The notes: generated from the letters alone by a model not told the origin. A stretch of 64,000 nt of DNA from Acidiphilium iwatense (GCF_021556475.1 NZ_JAKGBZ010000009.1:1-64000); one strand, 5' to 3'; positions 20,224 through 28,727 are shown, numbered from the stretch's first letter. Numbers and translations: made by a program.

Positions 20224-21012
20224 ATGGATGGTTACAATTTCGTGGCACATCCCCAGCGGGGAATCAGCGTCAAGAATTTCAGGCCTGACGCCGATGTTCT
20301 CGAAGCGCAACTCGCTCTTGGCCAACGTCTCTCCAACATCGCCTATCAGCTCCGCTACGAGGGCTATCGGTCCTATGACTATATTGGCGATCGTCCGGGC
20401 GGATCATATTCCGATTCCTATGACGCCCAGGCCAATAACCGAACCGCGATCGTCTTTAAACAGGGCATTCCCGCCGCCACGGTCAGGATCACGGTGCACG
20501 ATCCGGCCAGCGCCGATTCCGGTGACCGCAAACTGCCGGCGATGGAAATTTTCAGCGACGAGATTAAGGCGACGATGGCCGCCCTGCGGCCGAACGGCAG
20601 AAGGCCGCGCGCCGCAGAAATCGGCAGGCTGGTCCGTTCGCCGGCCTACGCCAAGGATTTCGCCATCGTCTTCGCCCTGTTCAGAATAGCGGGCTACCTG
20701 ATCCTCCACGCCGACGCCGATGTCGTATTCAACGCGGTGCGAACCCATCATATGCCGATGTATCGACGGTTCGGCTTTCAGCAATTGGAAGCACCGCGCC
20801 AATATCCCGGCCTCGCGTTCGAGACAGGCCTGATGGCATGTTTCCGGCCGAATTTCGCCGATGCCCGCGACAATCTGCCGTTCCTCCAGGGGATTTCGAC
20901 CGAGGATGCCTGTTATGCCGGCCTGATCGCCGGCGAGCGGGTCAGGCTGTTCGGCGACGCCCCGAACCGCGCCGCGCGGCGCGAACCGGCCGGCATGAAG
21001 ACCACGCCATAA
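20224..21012 (+). CDS. FeeM-like N-acyl amino acid synthase (GNAT fold)
   Basis: A 262-residue protein. ANNRTAIVFKQGIPAATVRI, AAEIGRLVRSPAYAKD and THHMPMYRRFGFQQLEAPRQ match the acyltransferase core of FeeM-type N-acyl amino acid synthases, GNAT-superfamily enzymes that join acyl-ACP to an amino acid. These products can act as lipids or signals. GGAG lies eight bases before ATG 20224; the longer frame is untranslated leader. Divergence from a cyclic-di-GMP gene hints at, but does not prove, shared control. Substrate unknown. Confidence 0.75.
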   Translation: MDGYNFVAHPQRGISVKNFRPDADVLEAQLALGQRLSNIAYQLRYEGYRSYDYIGDRPGGSYSDSYDAQANNRTAIVFKQGIPAATVRITVHDPASADSGDRKLPAMEIFSDEIKATMAALRPNGRRPRAAEIGRLVRSPAYAKDFAIVFALFRIAGYLILHADADVVFNAVRTHHMPMYRRFGFQQLEAPRQYPGLAFETGLMACFRPNFADARDNLPFLQGISTEDACYAGLIAGERVRLFGDAPNRAARREPAGMKTTP

Positions 21013-21043
21013 CAGACAAACCGTTGCAAATAATAATAAAATT

Positions 21044-21074
21044 CGTCATTGCGCGCCGAAGGCGAAGCAACCAA
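21044..21074. repeat. Short dispersed repeat (CGTCATTGCGAA family)
   Basis: CGTCATTGCGCGCCGAAGGC followed by GAAGCAACCAA, between the FeeM-like gene and the convergent hemJ gene. Confidence 0.6.
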
Positions 21075-21098
21075 TCGGCCGGAAGGTCCCGATCGCTC

Positions 21099-21548
21099 CT
21101 ACGGCTTCACCACCACCATGATCACGATGATAACCATGAGAACGGTCGGAATCTCGTTGGCGATCCGGTAGAAGCGTTCCGATCTCACGTTCCGGTCGGA
21201 CGCGAAATCCCGCCGCCATTTCGACAGCGCGCCATGAAACCCGCTCATCAGGATGACCGCGCCGAATTTCACCAGCCACCACGGCGCCGACCAGGAAATC
21301 GCCCCCGGCGTCAGGATCAGCAGAATGCCGAACCCCCAGGCGCCGATCATCGCCGGCAGGGCGATCTGCTTGAGCAGGCGCCGCTCCATCACCTTGAACC
21401 GCGCCGACTCCACCGATCCGGGTGCCACCTGGCAGTGATACACATACAGGCGCGGCAGATAGAACAACGCCGCCATCCAGGCGATCACCGAGATCACGTG
21501 GAACGCCAGCTCCCAGCGATAGAACGGCGCGAGGGCGGCAATGGTCAT
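21099..21548 (-). CDS. hemJ: Protoporphyrinogen IX oxidase HemJ
   Basis: A 149-residue protein with four membrane helices that oxidises protoporphyrinogen IX to protoporphyrin IX. The family pattern is clear: FHVISVIAWMAALFYLPRLY with the conserved His, then LPAMIGAWGFGILLILTPG and WWLVKFGAVILMSGFHGAL, then RFYRIANEIPTVLMVIIVI. It is the last gene of hemE-hemH-HAD-hemJ; its ATG overlaps the HAD stop (ATGA, 21545-21548). Position in a haem operon strengthens the call. Confidence 0.92.
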   Translation of the reverse strand: MTIAALAPFYRWELAFHVISVIAWMAALFYLPRLYVYHCQVAPGSVESARFKVMERRLLKQIALPAMIGAWGFGILLILTPGAISWSAPWWLVKFGAVILMSGFHGALSKWRRDFASDRNVRSERFYRIANEIPTVLMVIIVIMVVVKP

Positions 21549-22228
21549 GCCCCGACCCGCTCCGGCGCCACCAGTGCCGCAAGATCATCGAGCCTGCGCA
21601 GAATCCGCGCGGCCCCCGCCGCGAGCAGCGCGGCGCCATCGCCATGGGGCAAAAACCCGTAGCAGGTCATGCCGGCCGCTACCGCCCCGGTCACTCCGGT
21701 CACGCTGTCCTCGATCACCAGGCAGCGTCCGGGGGCCACGCCCTCGGCCCGCGCCGCGTCGAGAAACACGTCCGGCGCCGGCTTCGGTCTGCCGCCCGTG
21801 GCGAACAGGCGCGGCGCGCTGTGAGTTCGGCCGCGCACCAGCACGGTAAAGCCGGTGCGGGCGAATTTCGCGTCCATCTCGGCATCGGCCGAATTGGACG
21901 CGATGCGCCAGGGAATCCCCAGCGCATCCAGCCGCTCCAGAATCGCCCGCGCGCCGGGAATTTCGGTCACCTCGCGCGCCATCGCCGTGGCGATCTTCGC
22001 CACCATCCGCTCGCCCCAGCCCGAAGGCAGTTCAGCCCCGCGCTCGGCTTCGATGATCGGCTTCATGGTCCGCAGCGAGACGCCGGCGAACCGCGCCATC
22101 GCCTGCTCCGGCGTGGTGGGAATGCCGTGCTCGGTCATGTCCTCGGCCACCACGCGGGCGGAGACGATCTCGCTGTCCATCAGCACGCCGTCGCAGTCGA
22201 AAACGATCAGGTCGAACGGTCGTATCAT
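21545..22228 (-). CDS. HAD-superfamily phosphatase
   Basis: A 227-residue haloacid dehalogenase-like hydrolase. Motif I FDCDGVLMDSE near residue 10 gives the nucleophilic Asp, motif II is in RIASNSADAEMDAK, motif III KPAPDVFLDAA, motif IV VIEDSVTGVTGA. It resembles beta-phosphoglucomutase/phosphoglycolate phosphatase-like members; substrate open. It is sandwiched in the haem operon with 4-base overlaps on both sides, so it is co-translated with hemH and hemJ, though a role in haem synthesis is not known. Confidence 0.88.
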   Translation of the reverse strand: MIRPFDLIVFDCDGVLMDSEIVSARVVAEDMTEHGIPTTPEQAMARFAGVSLRTMKPIIEAERGAELPSGWGERMVAKIATAMAREVTEIPGARAILERLDALGIPWRIASNSADAEMDAKFARTGFTVLVRGRTHSAPRLFATGGRPKPAPDVFLDAARAEGVAPGRCLVIEDSVTGVTGAVAAGMTCYGFLPHGDGAALLAAGAARILRRLDDLAALVAPERVGA

Positions 22229-23310
22229 GCGGCGTTAACTGCCCGATAGCGGGTCCAGGGGCAATCGCCGTGGCGCGCATCGCAGGCCCGCCCGCCGCGA
22301 TGCGAACACAGCCCGTCGCCCTGCGCCAGCGCCCGCCGCGCGATTCCGGCGAGCGCCGCGATGAACGAAGCGTCGTCGTTCGGCGCGGGCACCCGGTAAT
22401 AGCCTTGCAGATGCAGCGTCTCCGCGACCTCGCGATAATCGACATCGAGCTCGACCAGGGTTTCGATATGCTCGGAGACGAAGGCGATCGGCACCACCAC
22501 GGCCACCACCCCGTCCGCGGCGGCCCGCGCGAGCGCCTGCTCGGTCGAGGGCTCGATCCAGCGCTGTGGCGTCGCGCGCGACTGGTAGCAGACCTGATGA
22601 TCGATCGCCTCACCCAGCGACCGGCCCAGCGCCGCCATCACCGCGGCGACGCTCCGCTCCACATGGTCCTGATACGGATCGCCCGCGCGAACGATGTTCT
22701 CCGGCAGCCCATGCGCCGAAAACAGCAGCCGGATTTTTGCTCCTGGCCGTTCGGCACGCGCCGTTGCCAAGGTTCCGGCAACCAGCGCCGCGATCGAAGC
22801 CGCATAACCGGCATCGTCATGCCAGCAGCACAGCGTGGTGGTCGGCGCCACCAGGCCGGCGCGCGCAGCCGCCTCGTGCCAGTCGGCGAGCGAACTCCCG
22901 GTCGTGGTGGTGGAAAATTGCGGATAGAGCGGCAGCAGCAGAATCCGCTGCGGTTCCCAGGCCTTGACCTGTTCGGCCGCCTCGCGCGCGAACGGATGCC
23001 AGTAGCGCATCGCGACGAAGCATTTTGCCCCCGGCAGCCCTGCCTCCAGCGCATCCGCCTGACGCCGGGTCAGCTCCAGCAGCGGCGATTTGCCGCCCAT
23101 CAGCGCATAACCCTGCTCGGCCTTCTGCTGCGCCGCGGCGGCGATCCGCCGCGCCAGCCAGAACCGGATGAACCAAGGCGCCCGGATGATCGCCGGATCA
23201 GAGAACAGGTTGACCCGGAACGGCTTGATCGCCTCCGGGCCATCCGGCCCGCCCAGGTTGAACAGAACGATCGCGATGCGCCGGTCCGAAGCCGGCCCGG
23301 CACCGCTCAT
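22225..23310 (-). CDS. hemH: Ferrochelatase
   Basis: A 361-residue enzyme that inserts ferrous iron into protoporphyrin IX. Family motifs: IAIVLFNLGGPDGPEAIKPF at the N-terminus, RYWHPFAREAAEQVK, LLPLYPQFSTTTTGSSL, LFSAHGLPENIVRAGDPYQ with the metal-site His, and VVPIAFVSEHIETLVELD with the catalytic His/Glu. The C-terminus is Cys-containing (GLCSHRGGRACDARHGDCPW), which recalls the 2Fe-2S-type extensions of some ferrochelatases. The ATG overlaps the hemE stop as ATGA. The longer open frame reaching 24414 is a shadow of hemE. Confidence 0.95.
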   Translation of the reverse strand: MSGAGPASDRRIAIVLFNLGGPDGPEAIKPFRVNLFSDPAIIRAPWFIRFWLARRIAAAAQQKAEQGYALMGGKSPLLELTRRQADALEAGLPGAKCFVAMRYWHPFAREAAEQVKAWEPQRILLLPLYPQFSTTTTGSSLADWHEAAARAGLVAPTTTLCCWHDDAGYAASIAALVAGTLATARAERPGAKIRLLFSAHGLPENIVRAGDPYQDHVERSVAAVMAALGRSLGEAIDHQVCYQSRATPQRWIEPSTEQALARAAADGVVAVVVPIAFVSEHIETLVELDVDYREVAETLHLQGYYRVPAPNDDASFIAALAGIARRALAQGDGLCSHRGGRACDARHGDCPWTRYRAVNAA

Positions 23311-24407
23311 GACACCGAACTGGCGGCGAGCCGCGATTCCTCCAGCGCGGATGCCCCGCCTTGCGGTCTCTCGAGGGTCCGGATGCGCTCGACCAGCGCC
23401 GCGACATGCTCCGGCGGGGTATCGGGCAGGATGCCATGGCCCAGATTGAAAATATGCGGCATTCCGGCAAGCTCGCCGGCGATCCGCGCGGCGGCGTGGT
23501 CGAGCGAAACCCCGCCGGCGCGCAGCAGCAGCGGGTCGAGATTGCCCTGAAGGGCGACCTTGCGCGGCAGCAATCGAACAAGGCCCGGCGCGTCGGTCGC
23601 GGTATCCATCCCGAACCCGGAAACCATGGTCTCCTCGATATAGGGCAGCGCCATCAGCCCGGCGAGGCGGGGAAACCCGATGATCCGTGCCCCCGGATGC
23701 CGGTAGCGCACCGCCTCGACGATCCGCGCGGTCGGATGGATCACATGGGCGCGGAACAGGTCGGGCGGCAGCATCCCGGCCCAAGAATCGAACAGCATGA
23801 CGCAATCCGCCCCGGCCTCGATCTGCCAGCACAGATAATCGACCGTGGCGGTGGTGACGATTTCGATCACCGAGGCGAGCAGCGCCGGATCGGTATAGGC
23901 GAGCGAGCGGGTGCGCGAAAAATCCCCGCCGCGCCCGTCCAGCATATAACAGGCAACGGTGAACGGTGCCCCCGCAAACCCGATCAGCGCGGTTTCGCCG
24001 GGCAGTTCGGCGCGCACCCGCGCCACCGTCTCCGTCACCGGCTCGGTACCCGGCTTGAGCCGGTCGAGCTTGAGCACCTCGACATCGGCGAGACTCTCGA
24101 TCCGCCCGAGCACCGGCCCCTCGCCCTCGGCGAAGCGCAGCTTCTGGCCGAGCGCCCAGGGCAGGATCAGGATATCGCTGAACAGGATCGCCGCATCGAG
24201 CCCGAACCGCCGCACCGGCTGCAGCGTCGCCTCGGTGGCCAGACCGGGCGTGGTACACAAGGCGATGAAATTTCCCGCCGAGGCCCGCAGCTTGCGATAT
24301 TCCGGCAGATAGCGCCCGGCCTGGCGCATCAGCCATACCGGCGGCGGCCACACTGCTTCGCCATCGAGCACCCGAAGCACCGCGCGGTCCGTCGTTTTCC
24401 CCGTCAT
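23307..24407 (-). CDS. hemE: Uroporphyrinogen III decarboxylase
   Basis: A 366-residue enzyme that turns uroporphyrinogen III into coproporphyrinogen III. Signatures: PVWLMRQAGRYLPEYRKLR near residue 24, ALIGFAGAPFTVACYMLDG, DCVMLFDSWAGMLPPDLF, and FNLGHGILPDTPPEHV at the end. First gene of the haem operon; it reads leftward away from the origin region at 24408-24687. This hemE-origin neighbourhood is the arrangement known from Caulobacter and Rickettsia. Confidence 0.96.
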   Translation of the reverse strand: MTGKTTDRAVLRVLDGEAVWPPPVWLMRQAGRYLPEYRKLRASAGNFIALCTTPGLATEATLQPVRRFGLDAAILFSDILILPWALGQKLRFAEGEGPVLGRIESLADVEVLKLDRLKPGTEPVTETVARVRAELPGETALIGFAGAPFTVACYMLDGRGGDFSRTRSLAYTDPALLASVIEIVTTATVDYLCWQIEAGADCVMLFDSWAGMLPPDLFRAHVIHPTARIVEAVRYRHPGARIIGFPRLAGLMALPYIEETMVSGFGMDTATDAPGLVRLLPRKVALQGNLDPLLLRAGGVSLDHAAARIAGELAGMPHIFNLGHGILPDTPPEHVAALVERIRTLERPQGGASALEESRLAASSVS

Positions 24408-24687
24408 GCCCCATGCCTAGCTTTAAATCGTTCTAGAGAAAAGAATGGTGAAGCTGTCTGGCCCTGTGGATTATGGGGATCCATGCCGCTCCACCATCAA
24501 TTCACAAACTTATCCACACGAAATTCCCTGGAACAATCTACTGATTCTACGTCAAACCGGGAGTTTTTCCACAATTGGCGACGCACCCCGGCAATTCCAT
24601 CCACAGCGATCGGGCATGTTCGGGTTATCCCCGCGATTCACACCGGCGGCTTCCGGCGGCGCGGTTATCCCCGCTATAGAGACGGCG
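24408..24687. other. Candidate chromosomal replication origin (oriC)
   Basis: A 280-base gap between divergent hemE and ppsR. It contains a perfect DnaA box TTATCCACA (24510-24518), near matches TGTGGATTA (24465-24473, reverse), TTTTCCACA (24565-24573), CCATCCACA (24597-24605) and two TTATCCCCG (24625-24633, 24665-24673), plus an AT-richer stretch at 24420-24450 and 24500-24560. In Caulobacter and Rickettsia the origin lies beside hemE with the RP001/DUF299 homologue on the other side, the same order as here. Partition genes and parS lie 34 kb away. Direct proof (skew, marker frequency) is not possible from this window. Confidence 0.8.
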
Positions 24688-25545
24688 ATGACCGGCAAGC
24701 GGCTCAATCTCCACCTGATCTCCGATGCCACCGGCGATACGCTGAACGCGGTCGCGCGCGCCGCCATCGCGCAGTTCGAGGGGGCGGAGATTCACCTGCA
24801 CCGCTGGAGCCTGATCCGCTCGCGGCTGCAATTGCACCGGGTGCTGGAAGGGATCGAGGCGGAACGCGGCCCGGTGCTCTCGACCCTGGTTGACCGGGCG
24901 CTGCGTGGCGAACTGGAACAGGCGTGCCAGCGCCTGGGGCTGCAGGTGCTGCACATGCTCGACCCGGTGTTCGACCTGCTGCAGCAGGAATTCGGCGCGC
25001 CCACCCGCCCGACGCCGGGCCGGCAATACGTGCTCGACGCCGATTATTTCCGCCGGATCGACGCGATGCACTACGTCATCTCGCATGATGACGGTCAGGC
25101 GATCCGAGGCCTCGCCGAGGCGGATGTAATCCTGGTCGGCGTGTCCCGCTCCTCGAAAACCCCGACCTCGTTCTACCTCGCCAATCGCGGGATCAAGGCG
25201 GCGAACGTGCCCCTGGTGCCCGGCCTCGCCCTGCCGCCCGAGTTGAACGACCCGCCCTGTCCGGTGGTCGGGCTGTTCATCGAAGCCGCCCCGCTGATCG
25301 AAATCCGCCGCCACCGGCTCAGCCTGCTCGGCGCGGCATCCGGGCCGGCGGCGGCGTTCCAGCGCGACGATGCCGCCTATATCGACGAGGAGGCGGTCGG
25401 CCAGGAACTGCTCTGGGCGCGCCGGCTCTGCTCCTCGCGCTTCTGGCCGACGGTCAACGTCACCCGCCGCTCGATCGAGGAAACCGCGGCGGCGGTCCTG
25501 AAAATGATGGAAACCTGGCACGAGCGCCGGGCGCGCCGGGGTTGA
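24688..25545 (+). CDS. ppsR: PPDK regulatory protein (DUF299 kinase-phosphorylase)
   Basis: A 285-residue bifunctional regulator that adds and removes the inactivating phosphate on pyruvate phosphate dikinase or PEP synthase. The N-terminus [20 protein letters not shown] and the P-loop [20 protein letters not shown] near residue 150, followed by NVPLVPG, are diagnostic. It is the homologue of RP001, the conserved neighbour of alphaproteobacterial origins. The ATG at 24688 follows the last DnaA-box-like site; a longer frame from 24445 runs through the origin and is rejected. No target enzyme is encoded here. Confidence 0.93.
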   Translation: MTGKRLNLHLISDATGDTLNAVARAAIAQFEGAEIHLHRWSLIRSRLQLHRVLEGIEAERGPVLSTLVDRALRGELEQACQRLGLQVLHMLDPVFDLLQQEFGAPTRPTPGRQYVLDADYFRRIDAMHYVISHDDGQAIRGLAEADVILVGVSRSSKTPTSFYLANRGIKAANVPLVPGLALPPELNDPPCPVVGLFIEAAPLIEIRRHRLSLLGAASGPAAAFQRDDAAYIDEEAVGQELLWARRLCSSRFWPTVNVTRRSIEETAAAVLKMMETWHERRARRG

Positions 25546-25586
25546 CTTCAGTGACTCAGCTTCTAGCCTCAATCGAGGACCGCTCC

Positions 25587-26045
25587 GTGCCCCATATCTC
25601 GATCCATCATCCGGCGTTCGGCGATATTCTGCTCCGCGAGGCTGGCGGCGCGATCGTGTCGCTCGACTGGGAAAGCGGCGCGGACGATGCGCCGACCCCC
25701 CTGCTCCGCCGCGCCGCCGAGGCGCTGCAAGCCTATTTCAGGAGCGGTGTCCTGCCGGCCGATTTGCCGCTCGCCCCGGCGGGCACCGCGTATCAGCGCC
25801 GTGTCTGGGCCTGTCTCCGCCGGATTCCGCGCGGCGAGATCCGAACCTATGGCGCGGTCGCGTCCGAAGCCGGCGGCAGCGCCCGCGCGGTAGGCGGGGC
25901 GAACCGCGCCAACCCGATTCCCATCCTGATCCCGTGTCACCGCGTCTGTGCGGCGAACGGGCTCGGCGGCTACGCCGGCAGCGACCGGGACGGCTGGGGC
26001 CTGGACATGAAACGCCGGCTCCTCGAACTCGAAGGCGCGGTGTAA
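25587..26045 (+). CDS. ogt: Methylated-DNA-protein cysteine methyltransferase
   Basis: A 152-residue DNA repair protein that takes the methyl group off O6-methylguanine onto its own Cys. The active-site motif is IPCHRV, preceded by GGANRANPIP, and the helix-turn-helix region is FQRRVW-like (YQRRVWACLRRIPRGEIRTYG). GAGG lies about eight bases before GTG 25587; earlier starts at 25551 (GTG) or 25542 (TTG, overlapping the ppsR stop) are possible. Suicide enzyme, cytoplasmic. Confidence 0.92.
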   Translation: MPHISIHHPAFGDILLREAGGAIVSLDWESGADDAPTPLLRRAAEALQAYFRSGVLPADLPLAPAGTAYQRRVWACLRRIPRGEIRTYGAVASEAGGSARAVGGANRANPIPILIPCHRVCAANGLGGYAGSDRDGWGLDMKRRLLELEGAV

Positions 26046-26067
26046 GCGTCGCATAGTGGAGACAAAC

Positions 26068-27045
26068 ATGAGCACCAAGGCGATTCGCATTCACGCCCAT
26101 GGCGGGCCCGAGGTTTTGCGCTGGGAGGACATGCCGACGCCCGAGCCCGGACCGGGCGAGGCGCTGGTCCACCATGAGGCGGTTGGGCTGAACTATATCG
26201 ACATTTATTTTCGTGCCGGCCTCTACAAAATCCCGCATCTGCCGGCGATCCTCGGGCTCGAGGGCGCCGGCGTGGTGCGCGCGGTGGGCGAAGGCGTTAC
26301 CGAAGTCGCGGTGGGCGATCGCGTCGCCTATGCCGGCGGCCCGATCGGCGCCTATGCGACCGAGCGGGTGATCGCCGCCGACCGGCTGGTCAAGCTGCCG
26401 GATTCGATCGACTTCGCGACCGGTGCGGCGATGATGCTTCAGGGCATGACCGCGCAATATCTGATCCGCCGGACCTACCGGGTGCAAAGCGGCGAAACCG
26501 TGCTGGTCCACGCCGCCGCCGGCGGCGTCGGGCTCATTCTCTGCCAATGGGCGAAGCATCTCGGCGTCCGGGTGATCGGCGTGGTCTCCACCGAGGCGAA
26601 GGCGGAACTCGCCCGCGCGCATGGGGCGGATCACGTGGTGGTCGGCCATCAGAATCTCGCCGCCGAGGTCAGGCGCATCACCGACGGCGCGATGGTGCCG
26701 GTGGTCTATGACGGCGTCGGCAAGGATACGTTCCTGCCGAGCCTCGACTGCCTCGCGCCACTCGGCCTGATGGTGAGCTACGGCAATGCCTCGGGCCCGG
26801 TGCCGCCGGTCGAGGTCGGGATGCTGGCCGCCAAGGGCAGCCTGTTCCTCACCCGCCCCACCCTCGCGACCTATACCGCCCGCCGCGAGGATCTGGTCGC
26901 GGTGGCCAACGATTTGTTCGCCGTGGTGGCGAGCGGGGCGGTGAATATCAGGGTGAACCAGACTTTTCCGCTCGCCGAGGCCGCCGCCGCGCAGGAAGCG
27001 CTGGAAGCGCGCCGCACCACCGGCAGCACGGTGCTGATTCCGTAA
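26068..27045 (+). CDS. Zinc-free quinone oxidoreductase (MDR family)
   Basis: A 325-residue NADPH-dependent reductase of the medium-chain family, quinone oxidoreductase type. The N-terminal GroES-like part has GLNYIDIYFRAGLYK, the cofactor domain HAAAGGVGLILCQWAKHLG. Structural zinc Cys are absent, as in Qor. It probably reduces quinones or enals in the cytosol. GTGGAGA precedes ATG 26068. It sits 22 bases after ogt and may be co-transcribed. Confidence 0.9.
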   Translation: MSTKAIRIHAHGGPEVLRWEDMPTPEPGPGEALVHHEAVGLNYIDIYFRAGLYKIPHLPAILGLEGAGVVRAVGEGVTEVAVGDRVAYAGGPIGAYATERVIAADRLVKLPDSIDFATGAAMMLQGMTAQYLIRRTYRVQSGETVLVHAAAGGVGLILCQWAKHLGVRVIGVVSTEAKAELARAHGADHVVVGHQNLAAEVRRITDGAMVPVVYDGVGKDTFLPSLDCLAPLGLMVSYGNASGPVPPVEVGMLAAKGSLFLTRPTLATYTARREDLVAVANDLFAVVASGAVNIRVNQTFPLAEAAAAQEALEARRTTGSTVLIP

Positions 27046-27126
27046 ATCACAACTTCGTGACGATCACGACAGCGCCATGTTTCGGTGCTTAAACTCCCCA
27101 TCACCAGCAACAACAGGAGCAACACA

Positions 27127-27417
27127 ATGACCGAGGACCGGAAATTCGATGGCCGCCGCGCGCTGCTGAAAAAAGCCGCCGGCATCTCCGCCGCCCTCGC
27201 CGCCGCCGGCATGGTGGCCGCCCGCACCGCCGAGGCCGCCGGGATGACGAAAGCCTCGGTGAAATATCAGGACAAGCCGAAGGGCGGCCATCAATGCGAC
27301 GGCTGCGCACTGTTCGTCCCCGGTTCGTCGGCGACCGCGAACGGCACCTGCAAGGCGGTGGCCGGCTCGATCAGCCCGAAAGGCTGGTGCACGCTCTGGA
27401 CCCCGAAAGCCGCCTGA
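27127..27417 (+). CDS. High-potential iron-sulfur protein (HiPIP) precursor
   Basis: A 96-residue periplasmic electron carrier. The N-terminus has a twin-arginine signal (RRALLKKAAGISAALAAAG, cut after AEA), needed to export a folded 4Fe-4S protein. The mature part has four Cys: HQCDGCALF, GTCKAV and GWCTLW, in the HiPIP spacing. AGGAG lies upstream of ATG 27127. HiPIPs carry electrons to oxidases or photosynthetic centres and are frequent in acidophilic iron- or sulfur-metabolising alphaproteobacteria. No partner is nearby. Confidence 0.9.
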   Translation: MTEDRKFDGRRALLKKAAGISAALAAAGMVAARTAEAAGMTKASVKYQDKPKGGHQCDGCALFVPGSSATANGTCKAVAGSISPKGWCTLWTPKAA

Positions 27418-27443
27418 ACCCGGCCGATTCAAGTTCGAGAGAT

Positions 27444-27495
27444 CGTCATTGCGAAGCCGCGCCCCGCGCAAGCGGGACGCGGCTGAAGCAACCCA
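27444..27495. repeat. Short dispersed repeat with extra hairpin
   Basis: CGTCATTGCGAAGCCGCG, a CCCCGCGCAAGCGGGA hairpin and GCTGAAGCAACCCAG. An enlarged variant of the short repeat family between the convergent HiPIP and CHRD genes, where the hairpin could also stop transcription. Confidence 0.5.
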
Positions 27496-27513
27496 GGACT
27501 CAAAAAGACCGAA

Positions 27514-27942
27514 TCACTTCCCTTCCATCACCTGGCCGCGGATCTCGCCGGCCGGAACCTTCACGGTATGGACGTTCACATAGGACATGCCGCCGAGAAT
27601 GGTCTTCGCCTCGGCTGACGTGATTTTCGCCTTGCCGTTGATCGGGCTGGCGTGCGGGCCGCTGATCGGCACCAGCACCGGACCATTGGCGCCCGGTTTC
27701 GCCGGGCCGTGGAAATGCGCCGCCGTCACCTTGCTGGACAGATGGCTGTAGGTGACGTGCCAGTAGAGCATATGCGTCTTCGAGTTGTAGCGGCCGGTCA
27801 TCGTGCCGGTGCCCTTGGATGTCACGCCCGCGGCCGGTTTCAGCTTGGCATGAAGCGGGGTCACCTTGGCCATGGCGACGCCGGTGAAGGCCAAGAACGC
27901 GAGCGCGGTCATCGGCAGCAGCTTGTGCGTGGAAAGGCGCAT
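27514..27942 (-). CDS. Secreted CHRD-domain protein
   Basis: A 142-residue protein with a signal peptide (MRLSTHKLLPMTALAFLAFT, cut near AMA) and one CHRD domain: THMLYWHVTYSHLSSKVTAA, then AHFHGPAKPG and GEIRGQV at the end. CHRD domains occur in chordin and in many secreted bacterial proteins; in bacteria the role is unknown. GGGGGA precedes ATG 27942. The longer frame reaching 28107 is rejected because it breaks the signal peptide. Confidence 0.88.
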   Translation of the reverse strand: MRLSTHKLLPMTALAFLAFTGVAMAKVTPLHAKLKPAAGVTSKGTGTMTGRYNSKTHMLYWHVTYSHLSSKVTAAHFHGPAKPGANGPVLVPISGPHASPINGKAKITSAEAKTILGGMSYVNVHTVKVPAGEIRGQVMEGK

Positions 27943-28073
27943 GGAGAAATTCCCCCTATGATGATGGCGGCGGATCGCCGCCGTTCGCATATAGGGCGTC
28001 CCGTGTGGCGGCAAAGTGGCAAATCCGCGTCGGAATACTTGCGCCGGAACCGATTGCGGCGCAGAGGCGGCCC

Positions 28074-28484
28074 ATGATGGAAACCGCCCGTCTCGCCGAT
28101 GCGGCATTGTCGCGCCGCCGTATGTTCGTCCGCGACCTGGTCATGGAGGCGCGGATCGGCGTTCACGCGCACGAGCACGGCCGCACCCAGCGCATCCGGG
28201 TCAATCTCGACCTCGCGGTCGACGATGACGGCGCGCGCCCGCTCTCGCGCCAGGCGGTCGGGCGCGACGTTCTGACCAGGGTGGTCGATTACGAACATCT
28301 GGTGAACGCGGCGCGCGAGCTGATCGTCGCCGGCCATGTGCAGCTGGTGGAAACCCTGGCCGAGCGGCTCGCCGAACTCTGCCTCGCCGATCGCCGCGTC
28401 GCCCTCGTCCGCGTGCGGGTCGAAAAACTCGACGTCTTCCCCGACGCCGAAGCGGTCGGCGTGGAAATCGAACGGCGCCGTTAG
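28074..28484 (+). CDS. folB: Dihydroneopterin aldolase
   Basis: A 136-residue folate-pathway enzyme that cleaves dihydroneopterin to hydroxymethyl-dihydropterin. FVRDLVMEARIGVHAHEHG gives the substrate Glu region, VDYEHLVNAARELI and VQLVETLAERLAELCL follow, and the late VEKLDVFPDAEAVGVEIER contains the conserved Lys. GAGGCGG precedes ATG 28074. Its stop codon TAG is the first three bases of the 106-bp repeat element that follows. Confidence 0.9.
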   Translation: MMETARLADAALSRRRMFVRDLVMEARIGVHAHEHGRTQRIRVNLDLAVDDDGARPLSRQAVGRDVLTRVVDYEHLVNAARELIVAGHVQLVETLAERLAELCLADRRVALVRVRVEKLDVFPDAEAVGVEIERRR

Positions 28485-28588
28485 AGCAATATGGCCTTAA
28501 GTGGAATCGCGCGGCGATCCACAAAGCCATGAAATTGCTCGCCCAAACAAAGAGTAGAGCGTGATCGACTGAAAGTCATCACGCTCTA
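28482..28588 (-). repeat. 106-bp double-hairpin element, copy 3 (subtype beta)
   Basis: Bounded by TAGAGC and GCTCTA, in reverse orientation to copies 1 and 2. The AGAGCGTGATC / GATCACGCTCT hairpin is at the right end; the other half (GCAATATGGCCTTAAGTGGA, then CCACAAAGCCATGAAATTGC) matches the copy at 44391 and not the alpha copies. Its first TAG is the folB stop codon. Confidence 0.85.
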
Positions 28589-28624
28589 GATTACGCCACG
28601 CCTCGGTCACAACCCGCCTTCCGA

Positions 28625-28669
28625 ACGTCATTACGACGCCGAACGCAGTGAGGCGGAAGCAATCCAGCA
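28625..28669. repeat. Short dispersed repeat (CGTCATTGCGAA family)
   Basis: ACGTCATTACGACGCCGAAC and GGCGGAAGCAATCCAGC. A further copy, lying just beyond the beta element and before the secreted protein gene. Confidence 0.5.
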
Positions 28670-28727
28670 TGGTCGGAGACCGCAATGACTGGCACACCGG
28701 AGCGGCCGGTTTCAAGGAAATCCAGCA

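Noticed and set aside
24445-24687. An N-terminal extension of ppsR through the origin region
   Set aside because: The text has no similarity to the family and runs across DnaA boxes; ATG 24688 begins the conserved sequence.
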